Below are positions 1-13,400 of a stretch of 64,000 nucleotides of DNA, piece after piece; positions within the stretch are counted from its first letter, which is position 1; each line of letters starts with the position of its first letter. Location of the stretch: assembly GCA_037176705.1 (NCBI GenBank), contig CM073905.1, positions 28,242,986 to 28,306,985 of the forward strand, written 5' to 3'. The notes under the pieces were generated by a model. That model was given only the letters and a program-made list of their open reading frames with translations. It ran no database searches and was not told where the DNA came from. This DNA is from Molossus alvarezi (Eukaryota > Chordata > Mammalia > Chiroptera > Molossidae). The position numbers and the translations under genes are program-made.

Positions 1-33
1 AGGGAGAGGAGAGAGAGAGAGAGAGAGAGAGAG
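1..33 (+). repeat. (GA)n purine tract
   Basis: Alternating GA run at the window start, possibly the edge of a SINE CT/GA-rich stretch that continues left of position 1. Confidence 0.8.
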
Positions 34-626
34 GAAGGGAGTAAGGCTGGAGGCCCAGGGGATTCAAACAGGCTGAAGGAAGGTCAGGAGCTGAGGGGAG
101 CTTGCTTGGACAAAGGGACCAGGACCAAGCCTGAGTGTGGTCACCTGGGCTACTGGTCTACTTAGGATAAGCACAAACAATGGATCAACATGAGGAGGAA
201 ACAAGAGGAAAAGGCATGGGTTTAGTACAATGCAAGGGTATAAACAAAAGTGTCTTAAATATGTAAGTAACCAGAGATTTTAATAGAACATCAAACGATT
301 TGTAAAACATAAATTCTCTAGACCAATTCTGGTTAAAGCAAAAGAATGAACTAATTAGTAAAAATTTCTGCATTATTTGATCATGGTCTTAAAAAATAAA
401 TCAGATCATAACATTTATTGAATAAATTTGTACATTAAAAAATACAACTTCCCAAATTGTACCAAGCACCATACTGTGATCTCTGAAGCCAGAAATGGCT
501 GCAGGGCAGATATTTATATTTTTGACAACTACCAAAGAGAACAATGCAACCTAAGCACATTTTTTTTTCCAGTTTGAAATATAAGCATGGCACTTCTGAA
601 CTGGGAGAAATGAAAGTGAAGCATGA

Positions 627-934
627 GCCCTGGCCAGTTTGGCTCAGTGGTTACAGCGTCAGCCCGTGGACTAAAGGGTTGCAGGTTCACTTTCTAGTCA
701 AGGGCGCATGCACCTCAGTTGTGGATTTGATCCCCAGACTCCATCGAGGTAGTGCAGGAGGCAACCAATTGATGTGTTTCTCTTACATCGATGTTTCCCT
801 CTCCTCCCTCTCCCTCCTCTCTCTCCTCCCTCTCCTTCCTCTCTCTCCTCCCTCCCTCCCTCCCTCCCTCCCTCTCTTATCTAAAGATCAACTGAAAAAA
901 TCTCCTCGGGTGAGGATTATAAAAAAAAGAAAGA
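627..934 (+). mobile_element. Ves SINE (full length, expanded CT tract)
   Basis: It has the tRNA-like head (CCTGGCCAGTTTGGCTCAG), a CT-rich middle expanded to (CTCC)n, and the typical CTCGGGTGAGGATTA end. It is flanked by AAAGTGAAGCA repeats. Confidence 0.9.
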
Positions 935-1886
935 AAAGTGAAGCACATTGTTAGATGGAGAGAGAGCACTAGGAAAGGAGTTCATCTTGGTATCAAGATT
1001 ACGAAACACTGGACTTGGAAAGCTATGAAACAATCTGCTTTAGTAATACGATAATGAAGTTGCTTGTTGCCAAAGCTGTGTTGTGCTGAAGAAGAGGAAC
1101 CAAACACCTGCAGCATGTGAGGCATGAAAGTGTATGATAAAGAGGATGCCTGATGAAGGAGGAAGGTAACAGCCATGTAATTTTCCTCGAAGGAGGCTAA
1201 GAAATTACGCAGGTTTCTGTGTTTCTCTGAGGATCCTCCAGCAGTCCCGCTATGAAGACTAACTCTTATCCTTCAACAAACACCGAATTCTTCCTTTCCT
1301 ACTGAGTGGAAAACGACAGTGGGAGAAGTCTGTGCTGCATTACAAAAGGGAAAGTGGACAAGGGAAGGCGAACAGGACAGTGGCAGGAACACAGAGAATG
1401 CCAAAGACATGGTGCATTTTGACGTGGAAGAGAACAGAGGAGAAAGAAGGGGAAAGACTGTGGCCCTTGAACAACTTTTGTTTGTGCAAGGCATGAACAG
1501 TAACTCATCACCAAGGGCCCTAAACTTTGCTGACCCAATGAAAACAATGAGATTTTTCTTGGGTGTTGACCAAACCCAATGGGATGATGTTAAAACACAT
1601 TTCATGTATCTAGACTGGGCCAGCCATATGAAACTAAGATGTTACCCAGAACAATTTAACAACCTACCAGAAGTTCTCAGAGGAGAAAATGATGAATTAG
1701 AACAAGAGCCAGTCCCTTTCTATGCTAAGTGACTCTGCTATTCTGGTTCTGCTCAGAGTGTGCAGTTATTTGAATGGTGATTCAATCAACTTTTACTTGT
1801 CAACTGCTTGTTTCTTAGATGTTTACACACATATACACATATACACACAAGCACATGCCCACGTGGAAGATAAGAAATCAGGTTCA

Positions 1887-2130
1887 CCCTGGCCAGTTTG
1901 GCTCAGCAGTTAGAGTATCAGCCTGTGGACCAGAGAGACCCGGGTTCAGTTCCTACTAAGGGCATGTAACTCAGTTGCAGTTTGTTTCCGGTCCCAGTTG
2001 GGGTCATGTGGGTGGCAACGAGTTGATGTTTCTCTCTCACATCGATGTTTCTCTCTTCTTCCCTCTCTCCCTCCCACTCTATCTGAAGATTTAAGTGCAA
2101 AAATGTCCTCGGGTGAGGATTAAAAAAAAA
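1887..2130 (+). mobile_element. Ves SINE with perfect 12-bp target duplication
   Basis: Head, CT-rich region and TCGGGTGAGGATTA-A(n) end. AAATCAGGTTCA flanks it at 1875-1886 and 2131-2142. Confidence 0.95.
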
Positions 2131-2159
2131 AAATCAGGTTCATTTTAGGATACCTTTTA

Positions 2160-2371
2160 TTTATTTTCTTTATTGATTTTAGAGAGAGAGGAAAGGAGAG
2201 GGAGAGAGAGACAGAAACATCAATGAGAAAGAACATCGACTGGCTGCCTCCTGCATGCCCCCCACTGGGGATCAGGCCCACAACCTAGAGCATGTGCCCT
2301 GACCGGGAATTGAACCAGTGACCTCTTGGTGCATGGGTTGATGCTCAACCACTGAGCAACATGGGGTGGGC
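2160..2371 (-). mobile_element. Bat tRNA-derived SINE, variant subfamily
   Basis: Reverse orientation with a (GA)-rich middle and the tRNA-like head at the right. The 15-bp duplication TTAGGATACCTTTTA lies at 2145-2159 and 2372-2386. Confidence 0.93.
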
Positions 2372-2772
2372 TTAGGATACCTTTTACATCGGCAAACTTG
2401 TTTCCTACCTAAGGAGATTACAGGGAGCAGGAGTGCCAGAGGAGTCAAGTCCAAGTTCTTAGGCCGCTTCTTTCCCTTCTTCATCTAGAACTGGGAATAT
2501 CACTACCCCAACTATACAGCAGTTCTATTTCTAGAGATATTAGTTTTCACAGTACTTTATAAGAAGAATGAAAAATTGAAAATACCATGTAAAAACAAAC
2601 AAACCCAAAACCCAAATTTACAAATGTGTTCTTAGGCCTGTTATGTAAACCTGGAATTTTCAAAAACCTTTAAAATCAGGACACTGAAGAAAATCCCTCT
2701 TTCTAACTGGAGCAGCATCTCTTCCAGAGCATGTACACATTTCTCCCAGGCAGTCTTTTCATGCCCCCTTAC

Positions 2773-2961
2773 CTGTCATGCTTATTTTCTTGGGCTGCTC
2801 TTAAGAGTTCCTGGATGTTTTTGGTGATCTGTTCAGTTTTCCGGATGACGTCTTCAGTGCTGGGGAGGACAGGGCTTGGGGCCGTGGGGGGTTCTGCCAT
2901 ATCTAGTACTGAGCCATCACCTTGCCACACCATACTCCTCTGCCTTCCCTTCCTGCTTGAC
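2773..2961 (-). CDS. GIT2: GIT2 coding exon 18 (last exon inside window)
   Basis: Codons 604-666 plus two bases: SSRKGRQRSMVWQGDGSVLD, then a proline-rich stretch, then STEDVIRKTEQITKNIQELL and RAAQENKHD. It starts the C-terminal four-helix (FAT-like) domain. The acceptor is TTCACAG; the donor is CAG followed by GTAAGG. I searched 1-2772 for the next exon (expected SYIPCSERIHVAVTEM) and did not find it. Confidence 0.95.
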
Positions 2962-5900
2962 CTGTGAACAATGAAAAGAGGCTAAAATACAACAGGTGCT
3001 TATCAGCTCCTTCTCTGCTTCTAGGAGCCACTGCTTGGGCACTTGCTGAATACAAGAGCAGGCTGCTTTTGTGTTTTCCTTTATCCTGTCTGGCAGGAGA
3101 CTTTAGTAAGGCTGTTTCATCAACAGGCAGCCACAACTCACATGGAGGCTATTTCATTATCAGGAGGCTAGAAATTATGACTCTTGTAGAAAAGGTGAAG
3201 ATGGGGAAAGGAAGGGAATAACTGGAATGGGGAGGGCATGATAGAGCCATCCCTAATTGAGCCAGTCCCATGGGGCAAAAATGCAGAATGCAACTTAACA
3301 GTGACTTAAAGTGAAGTACTGACTTGAAGCACATTACAGAGACTTAGAGACATATAATGTACTGGTAAAAGAAAAATGGCCCCTGTGGCAATAATGTGAG
3401 ATGAGAAGAGGTGTTGAGCCCCGGCCGGTTTGGCTCAGCAGTTGGAGCGTCGGCCTGCAGTCCAGAGAGACCTGGGTTCAGTTCCCGCTAAGGGCATGTA
3501 CCTCGGTTGCAGTTTGTCCCCAGTCCTGGTTGGATCATGTGGGTGGCAGCCACTCGATGTATACCTTTCACGTCAATGTTTCTCTCTCTCACTCCCTCCC
3601 GTTCTATCTAAACAAAAAATGTCCTCGGGTGAGGATTAAAAAAAAAAAAAAAGAGGTGTTGAACTTATGCCTCAATATTTCAAGACTTTCTGGGTCTGAA
3701 AATAGAGAAGTGGTGCAAGTGATGAACGACAGCCTGCCAGATCTCTGGTTTAATAGCCCAATCCCTGGTACATCCTTCCTGCAGCTGTACCCCATGTCAT
3801 CTGGGTCTGTGTCATTGGGAGTGTTGTCATAGTCACTTTCAGGTGTGCTGTTCTGCTTCTCCAGTCTGGACGCCTACAAGAGAGAAAAAGCGACCCCCAT
3901 TAGGTTAGAGCACAAGATACTTTTTGGGAGCCTTCTCCAGGAAACATTACCTGTTCGGCTACATGGCCTTCATGCCCCAGATCTCATTTGGGACAGGAAA
4001 CAACCCTTTATTAAAAATGTAGTAAAAGATTAACAGTGGATCTAGAAATGCTTTCTTTCCTTTTTTGCACCATTTTTTCTTGGCTCAGTGGCTCTCCATA
4101 AATAGGTCCTTGGTACAAACTAACACAGACACACAAGGCAACTCACCCACATTTAGCTCTCTAAGGAATATGAGTTTAACAGACCCATTTAAATAGCAAC
4201 CATGCCAGCATTTAACATACCCACAGACCTTTAGCACTGGAAGCTGCTTGCAGATTATCTAGTCTAACACTGGATGAGAAAATGAAGGGCCCATGAGAAA
4301 ATGACACACCCAAGGCCACAGTCAGTAGAAAAACAGGACCAAGAATCCAGGTTTCTTGCTACCTCCAACACCCCATGCCTGGGGCTCTGAGGATCATCCT
4401 TTCTCAAAACACATCTGCTCCAAGAACTGCCTGTAATGATTTGTATGAGCCACATCAGCAAACTGGCACTGCTCATGTACTGCCACATGTTGTTAGTGAG
4501 CCAAAATGGATTAACTCAGTTTGACACTCGGTTTCCAAACACTTTTATCTGTTTCCCAAAACACCCAACCCTTCCCTTAAAATATAAAGATTTGATACAA
4601 CTGTGGAGATTCAAAAATGGCACACAGATTTAAGAATGCTAAAAATGTGAACAGCCCTGGCTGGTTTGACTCAAGAGGTTAGAGCATCAACCCCCAGGTT
4701 CGATTCCTGGTCAAGGGCACATACCTGCATTGCAGGTTCCATGTCCAGCCCTGGTCGGAATTGTGCAAAAGGTAACCAATTGATATGTCTATCGCATTGA
4801 TATTTCTCTCTCTCTCGCTCCCTCCATCTCTCCCACTCTATCTAAAAATCAATAAAAAAATATCCTCAGGTGAAGATTGACAACAACAAAAAAAGAATGT
4901 GTTGAGCAAATGGCAGGACTGTTTAGTATAGGGCCTTCTAGGTGACATTTGAAGGGGCTCACATTCCCTTGACGAGAATGGATTGTGTTAGTTCTGAAGT
5001 GTTTAATAAAAATGGGCTCCCCTGCAAAAAAAAAAAAGAGAATTAAAAAAAAGGGTTTCCCTCAGTATTTATTTTATTCATAATGTTTAAGAATTTTGCC
5101 TGGCTGGCTGGTGTGGCTCAGTGGTTGAGCGTCGACCCATGCACCAAGAGGTCGCTAGTTCGAGTTCCGGTCAGGGCACATGCCCAGTGGGGGGCATGCA
5201 GAAGGCAGCCGATCGATGTTCTCTCTCAGAGATGTTTCTGTCTCTCTCTCCCTCTCACTTCCTGTCTCTCTGAAATCAATAAAGGAAAAAAAATTAAAAG
5301 AATTTCTTCATCTAGAACAGAAATCAGTGGAAGCTGACTTAAAACCTAAACTGGCCCAGCTGGTGTGGCTCAGTTGATTGAGCGTCGTCCCATGGACTGA
5401 GAGGTCCCAGTTCGATTCCTGGTCAGGGCACATGCCCAAGTTGCGGGCTCGATGCCCAGTAGGGGGGGGTGTAGGAGGCAGCCCTTCAATGTTTCTCTCT
5501 CACATCATGTTTCTCTCTCTCCTTTCCTCTCTCTCTAAAAAATCAATAAAAACATATTTAGAAAAAACAACAACACTGATTACTTTGCAAAATACAAATC
5601 TAAACTATTTCCAGCTTTACACCTTGAATTTAATCCAAGTTAATAATAGCATGTGACTAAGGAATTTTATTAATGCTGCAATAAAATGTGGCTATAGTTG
5701 TATAGTTAACCCTTAAAGAATACAGGATTGAGCCTGGCTGGTGTGGCTTAGTGGATTAAGTGTTGTCCCATGGACTGAGAGATCCTAGTTCCATTCCCAG
5801 TCAGGGCACATGCCCAGGGTGCAGGCTCGATCCCCAGTAAGGGGCGTGCAGGAGGCAGCCTATCAATGATATTTCTCTCTCTCTCCCTTTCTCTGAAAAA

Positions 5901-7398
5901 ATCAGTAAAAACATATATAAATATATATATTTTTTGTTTATTTGTTTGTTTTTTAAATCCTCACCCGAGGACATTTTTGCATGTATCTTCAGATAGAGTG
6001 GGAGGGAGAGAGGGAAGAAGAGAGAGAGAGAGAGAAAAACGTCGATGTGAATGAGACACATTGAGTGGTTGCCACCCACACAACCCCAACTGGGGCCGAG
6101 GACAAACTGCAACCGAGGTATGTGCCCTTAGCGGGGACCGAACCCAGGACTCTCTGGTCTGCGGGCAGACGCTCTAACCACTGAACAAAACTGGCCAGGG
6201 CTAAAAACATATTTTTAAAAAAACGAACACAGGATTGAATTGCGTGGTCCATTTACACACAATTTAAAAAATTTTTCATTTATTGACTTTTTTAGAGAGA
6301 AACACTGATATGTTGTTCCACTTATTCATGCATTTATTGTTTGATTCTTGTACGTGCCCTGACCAGGGACTGAAACTTGCAGTGCTGGCATACTGGGACA
6401 ATGCTCCAACCAACTGAGCTACTGGGCCAGGGCCACAGTTTTTTTCAGTTGATCTGCACAGTTCAATGAACTCATGCAATTCAAACTGACATTGTTCAAG
6501 GGTCAGCTGGTGGTTGGACATTGGCAGATGCAAAGGGCCAACCTAATTTATAAATAAATTTATAAATAAATTTATAAATAAATTTATAAATAAATTTTTG
6601 AATGCGGGGACAGTCGGTAGTGCCCCTAACCCCCATGTTGTTCAAGGAGCAACTGTAAATTAAGAACCTTGTTTAAACATACGGAGACCCTATAGTTTCA
6701 TCCAAAAGAGTGGCTACTTTAGAGTATGTCAGTTAAGAAAATATAAATAAAATCTAAAAATTTACTCCTTACTGGTAATGCTGCCTAGCCCTCTGGAGGC
6801 CCTTATGTGGATAGGCAAGGCAGCCAGCCCCCAGGTGGGAGCGCGTTATCACATCACATTTTGCTTACTATCTTCCTGGGCTCTCTTTCCTCTCCCAGGG
6901 CAAATGCTCTCTTTCTCTGTCTGCGGAGGCCTTTCAGGGTCCCTGCAAATGCTCTACTTGGTCCTAGCCACTTTATTATTTTTTTTTGTTTTTGTCCTAG
7001 CCACTTTAGTGTAAGACACTTGTGCTGGGCTCCTACAATCCGTACTATACCCACTCAGATTCATCTGGCAAATGATTTAAAGTGTTAGCTTGGAGCCATA
7101 TGGAGAGTTTAAGTTCTGCAAAATTGACTATAACTTTTAAGATCCCTTTGTTTATATCTCCTACAAGCAAGCAGTTCTGCTTTACTTGCTTCCTTATTTT
7201 GATCTGGCTTTATGAATCAATCAGTGAGTTACTGCTACCGGAAGTCTAGATGGAAGACTTTCAAAGGCAGGCACTGTGTCCAGTGCAGGGAATAGTAAAC
7301 CCAGGCTCTTCAAGAGGTGATCTCAAAAACAAAAACAAAACCCATCTTACCTTTCACAGGGAATGTCTGACCAATCTTTAAATTTCTTTTCCTTCAGC

Positions 7399-7440
<42 letters not shown>

Positions 7441-10400
7441 ACGTAACTGTAAAAAGCTTGCATTTAAATAATTATTCTGGAAAATTCATCCAGAGCTGCT
7501 CCAGGAGAAAAATCTAGAAAACAGAATTAAGCCCAGAAAAATCCCACATTTTTATAATGAATCTTTTTGCCTTCCTTGATGTAAATTTGATCATTACAAA
7601 TCAAATGTACTACCCCAAAATGATCAAAAGTACAAAGTTTTGTTTAAATTTAGAAGAGTGTTAACTCATATATCTCATAAAAGTACTCAGAAAATGTTTC
7701 TCCAGTACTGAAAATGATATATAGCAGTAACTACCCAGGAAATCAGTTACTTACGAATCAAGTCCTTCATCGTTGTCGACAAAATCATACGTACAGGATT
7801 TCAAGTTAGCCAGTATTTAATTTTGTGAAAATTATTGTGAACATGCAGAGGTAAGATCCATTAGTTAAAAGTGCTGCACTCTCAAAGCTGTTAATAGAAA
7901 AGTTACTGTATAGCTGGTGCTGGTTCAGTATATTTAATAGATTTGCAATTTTTTAAAAATACAGACATGCCATAAAAACCTAAACTCATGATGAAGTTTC
8001 CAGGAACATTCAGGATTATCAGTTTAAATGACTTAACTGTTAATCTTGTATAAAACTCCATCCCAGCAAGCAGTCCTTGCAATGATTCTCAAGACTACCA
8101 AAAAAAGTTGTTTTGTATTTTTAAATTTCACAGTGGACAAACGTTACTTGACTCGTATTAAAATTTCAAATGAGGTATTTCATTTCTATGAACTGCCCCT
8201 TAGTTTAACTGAAATATTGTAATAAAAAAACTGCAGTTCCATTTCAGAACTGCTCAGAAGACTTGAAGTATCATACATGTATCTAGAATTCTTTTTAATA
8301 CCATATGGCACATCGAGGCCCTTTGGGGGTCCTTTTCAAAACTGCAGAAAAGGACCCCCAAAGGGCCTCAATGTGCCATATGGCACTGGCAATGCTAGAG
8401 AACAATTCATTGTTCCTACTTATGTGCAGGGAATGGACAAAAGCCCAGTGTAAATCCCACCATGTCTATAAAGGTGGTGCGGCACCCACAGACACCTTTC
8501 CCCATCTCACCCTAGTTAAAGTCCCGTTAAAAGAGAGTGAGCAGGGACCTGATTGTACTTCTTCAAAGCTTGTGCTCTTTCCATGTCTGTCCCAGCTTGC
8601 TATCATGTCTTCATGCATGAAAGTATTTTTTAAATTGACAGTGCCTTTGGGAGTGGGGATGTCACCTAAATCCCCAGGATCACTGACTTACCCAAAAGCT
8701 GGGTATGACCCTGGCCAGTGTGTCAGTTGGTCGGAGCATCATCCCGTGCACCAAAAAGTGGTGGGTTCTATTCTTGGCCAGGGCATATACCCAGGTTGCA
8801 GGTTTGATCCCCGGTTGGGGTGTGTGCAGGAGGCAACTAATCGATGTCTCACATCGATGTTTCTCTCTCCCTCCTTTCCCCTCTCGGAAATGAAAGAAAA
8901 ATACAAAAGGCTGGGTATGAAGGAGGTGCTTAATAAATACTTGTTGCCTGGCTATTTTAAATGGAGCTTACCTAAATCATGTACTGTTACTGGGAATGCA
9001 AGTTATACATCAGAGAGTTTAACTTGACCAATAAAGTGAACAACTTCATACTGCAGCCTCTGATTCCTCCAATTCTGCTATATGTTGCAATGCTTACAAG
9101 AGATGCAGGAACCGCATTTGTCAACTATGGTTTGTTGGGTATGGGGCCGACATAAAATATGTTAAGAGGTTAAAAAAAATAAAAGCATGATGTCTTTAGT
9201 TCAAATATACTAGTTTTAATCTGATAACCGAAGCTCTGAACAAATTTGACACATTTTCCCTACTACAATATTTAACCAGCAGCCAGCTAGTTTTCTGATG
9301 TATGCTCAGAATAAATATTATAGGGTGACTTGCGGACTTTGTTAAATAGTATGTGAAACAGTCATGTGGAGTTAGACAAAAGGGAGGTCACCTCTGACAG
9401 ACTTGTGTGCGTGTGTGTCCATGCACGCTGCTGTGCTTGTAACACGCCTAGAGGGAAGCGCTGCCTCATGCAGGACAGAAGGGCAGTTAGCGGAGGGACA
9501 GGAGGGCCAGAAACACAAAGCGCCCAGGAGCACTGCCCCTCCTCCAGAGAGCAGACCATTCAGAGTGTACTTAACCCTTCGGGTGCTTTCATCCCTGGAC
9601 CAGGAAAGTGTGGAGGGGAAGGAAGGCAGAGATGAAGAGGAGGTCACAAGCGCACTCCTCCCGATCTGAAAGGGGAAAAAAGAAACACTCGGGAAAATAC
9701 AAACAACAAAAACCCTACTAATTGCTCTGGCTTCAGCCCCGGTTTCCCAGTAAGAGTCCTAAAAAGCTACTCACTATGTGAGATCAGTGCTGAAATTTCT
9801 GTGACAGGCGGCTGACTGCCACTCTGGCTGATGACAGAGGCCCAGACATGTTTAATTCCTTAATGAAATATCTCCCAGAAATCACTTGGAATTTATAAGG
9901 CTATTTTTTTCTATATAAGGGAAAAGATAATACCTAAAATAATTTGTCATATTTGCTGATAGTTTTTTTAAAAAAAGCCTTAAATATTTGTTTTTTAATC
10001 AAGAGAGATAATATGAAATGAGACACTATATGAATGATTAAAAGTTGGTATGTTATTAATCTACTTTTTAGTAGATATAAAACTTTTGCAATAATGAAAT
10101 AATGACATTCTTACATTTCTAAATGTTTCTAAAATAAAAAAGTAGCCCTGGCCAGTTTGGCTCAGCGGTTAGAGCATTGGCCTGCGGTCCAGAGAGACCC
10201 GGGTTCGGTTCCCGCTAGGGGCATGTACCTCGGTTGCAGTTTGTCCCTGGCCCTGGTAGGGTTGTGTGGGTGGCAGCCACTCGATGTGTCCCTTTCACGT
10301 CGATGTTTCTCTCTCTCTCCCTCCCGCTCTATCTGAACAAAAAATGGAAAAATGTCCTCGGGTGAGGATTAAAAAAAAAAAAGTACACTATGAAAACTAA

Positions 10401-13400
10401 CGAAGGTTGCTTTTCTTAAATTTTGTTTTCAGTTATACAAAAATAAGGTTAACTTAGTTCAATGATATTCCCATTACACCAAATGTATCAAATCAACTGC
10501 TTTAGAATGTTGAGCCCAAACAACTTAAAAAGTTGAAGTAATGGAATCCCAATTACAATATAATAACACTAATTTTTCCACAATAAAGCTAGACAGAATT
10601 TAATTTACTAGACCATACATATCCTGTACTTTGAATTTACTCTGAGAATTTCTTTGGAAACTCTTACAAAATTCGACTGAAAAGTAGTAACTGTGATATT
10701 CAAAAAGATAAATATTACTCTTGAAAAACATCACTTAAATTCAAAACATCTATAACATTTGTCAAAACAGATTTTTAAAATCTGAAAGAAAGAAATATAG
10801 TATTTGAAAACCTCACAATACAATACTTTTCCCATTGTAAAATAAGATGTTAGCAGCCTGTTACAGAACACAATCTTTGGGATACAATACTTGTAAAATT
10901 GATGTAGAGTTTTTACACCTCATTCTTATGAAATGACAAAACATTGCTTTCTCCACAACAAGGAGGTGGGGGATGCAGAAGCTAAGCAGGCACGCTGACC
11001 ACATATGCAGAAGCTGTGGAAGCCCAGAGGCTTCTAGACCTATCCTGTATGTCCAGATCACAGATGCCACCTGCTCAACTGGGAGGAGTAGAGATGGCAC
11101 CTTGAATTCTAAGGGGCACATACCTGTCTTGTCTACCTCAAAGATGGCACTTACTTCTAGTGGTAACCTTAACAATTTGTTTTAGTTTTTGAAAGTGGGG
11201 AAGAAAGTTTGTTATTAAAAAATTCCAATAGGGAAAAAACGGAGAGGGGAGCTGAGCAAGAACCAGAATCCCCAGCCTTGTTAGACAACTTTTGGCCAAA
11301 GGCCCTGTGTGCTTGCGGTGTTCCCACAAGCATCTGTCAACATGTTAATACAGCAAACACAACAATTCTCATAGCCCAATTTGGCAAAGCAGAGACGTGG
11401 GCATCTACAGGTTCAGAAGAGGGAATGCAGGAGTCAGGCTGGACAGAGAGTGAACAGTGGAAGTGCCAATGGTGTTACTTACATGTGCAGGAAATGGCTG
11501 GAGTCTTGTCCTGTTCTCTTCGGGATGGTTCACTTCTCCCATTGGGAGATATGGTTTCTGACCTGATCCCGTCTCGTACATGGACATGGGCCTACTGCCC
11601 CGGGCAGATGGACGTCGTTTTAAGGAAGAGTGGTTGGAAGTGTCTGTATACTCAGAACCAGTTTGCACCTGATATATATTGGTGGTGGCCTGTTTCCTGA
11701 GGTTCGAATTTTCACTCTGGAGTGTTTGAAGCTGAAAGAAATGTTTGGCAGTGGGACTGTGTTTTTCTATAGCAAGCAGAAAAAGCAAACACCAAGTAAA
11801 TGCATACAACTACCAGCTTTAAACAATAAAAACAACAACAGCTAGCTGGGTTGAAAAGTAAAAAGCAACTATAAACAAGAACTCTATCTTCTAGAATGAA
11901 CGAAACACAATTCACTTCATCACTGAAGCATATAAAATAGCTTAATTTCTGAATGTGGAAAAGTTGTAGTTTGGACTTTTTAAAAACAAAATGTTTAACC
12001 ACCTAAAATTTGGTCATGGAGCATCTGAGAAATGTTTGCAGGCAAGCTGAACTCTGGATTATCGTAAGGCTGTTTCTAGCAAGAGCTTGAGATCATTAAG
12101 ACATCGCTTAGGTAACTTGCTTTTCAAATGAGCCCTGAGCAATTTGCAAATGCCAAAAATGCCAGCAGACACCATGGAAGCAGCACAAAAGTTACTGGAG
12201 TTGCTGTGCAAAGCAAGAAAGATAGTGAAATTCAGCTTATGAAAAATCAGATCAGCTACTGCTTCCCAAAAAGCCAACAAGAAAAAGTATGATCAATAAG
12301 TTTTTATTACACAATATTCTTGATGTTCCAAACAATTTAGCACATTTTTAAAAACAGAGGGAACCGAATACGTTTGCTATATTAACATATCATGAAGAAA
12401 ACTGAAGACCTATTGAACTGTTAACATCTTCATCTGATCGCTCCACGTAGCTTCCCTTTGGTGATTGATCAGTTTTCAGGCCAAGGCCGGAATATGTGGC
12501 CTCTCTCTCCTTTGGCTTTGTCACCCAAAATCACGACCATGGTGTGTTAGCTTTAAACACACTAATCTGCCTGGCACCACCCCATTTTAGTTAGAGGCTG
12601 TCACTTGGAGACCCTGAATGCTCTTTCCATTTCTCGCATGCAGGCTGCTTCATGGTGTTTGATGAATTAGAGTTAGGGGATCAGCAAAGAATCATGTTAC
12701 TCTTTGGCGTCTGGCATTTTAAACACAATTAACTGAGTCCAGTCTGCACAATGTCCTTCCCCTCTGGTGCTCCTTCATCTTCCATGATATTTTATAAGCT
12801 GGGTGTGGTGCAAGTTCAGCTGTCTACTCTTTGACAGAGATTGTAAAATCTGACCCAATTCCCCAACAGGGCCAAGGCTTAGGTCCGCAAGCAACTGTAT
12901 TTGCACCAGAAGATCATTACTTTTTCAAGAGCAAACCCATTCAGTGTTAGGAGTTACTTTCAATTTTTATTTATAAAGCACCAATCTGTGAAAAATACAT
13001 CAATAGTGGCTGCTCCTCTTCATTAATTATCATCTTTTCCAAGCAACTGTTAAAATGTGAAAGATCAGATACAAATCACGCTACTTTGTCAACTACATAT
13101 ATAAATATATATCAACTTTACCTAACTTTGAAATAAAATCAATACATCCTTGCTAAATAAACATATTCCACATACTTTATATTAATAGTGCTAAACTTCT
13201 GTGAAAGCCTGACTTACTGCCTCTGCCAGAGAACACCCTCCTTCTCAGTTTCTCAAAGAGTGACCTACTAAGGAATGATAGATTGCTTCTATACCACAAA
13301 GGCTTTTAGGATATAACTTATCTCCCTTTTCAAAGAAGGAACAGCTGCAAAGTGACAAGTAGCCACTGAGAATTCCTACATTCCAGGATACAGACAGGCG

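Larger units (their letters stand above)
5702..6657. mobile_element. Pogo/Tigger-like DNA transposon split by three SINEs
   Basis: Outer ends TAGTTAACCCTT and AAGGAGCAACTGTA resemble Tigger-type CAGTTGACCCTTGAACAA inverted repeats; the right part has the typical GCCCCTAACCCCC subterminal motif. A third similar end in reverse orientation at about 6480-6507 suggests internal rearrangement. Confidence 0.65.

Noticed and set aside
627..700. tRNA genes suggested by A/B-box-like sequence in many places
   Set aside because: These are the tRNA-derived heads of Ves SINEs followed by CT-rich bodies or poly-A, with target duplications; no intact cloverleaf gene seen.
1319..1732. 137-codon plus-strand open frame
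   Set aside because: Low-complexity charged start, no recognised motif, no splice or promoter context, overlapping minus-strand frames of similar quality; likely chance.
3604..3795. Frame extending past GIT2 exon 17 (GYSCRKDVPGIG...)
   Set aside because: Exon 18 joins in phase at GGGTCAAGC and restores the conserved MGSSRKGRQR junction, so this is intron read-through.
5099..5565. Possible CRISPR-like or satellite array because similar units repeat
   Set aside because: The units are independent dispersed SINEs with unique flanks, in a mammalian genome.
8305..9027. 240-codon plus-strand open frame, the longest in the window
   Set aside because: It starts in the hairpin arm and runs through a SINE; no recognisable domain, and it lies inside GIT2 intron 16.
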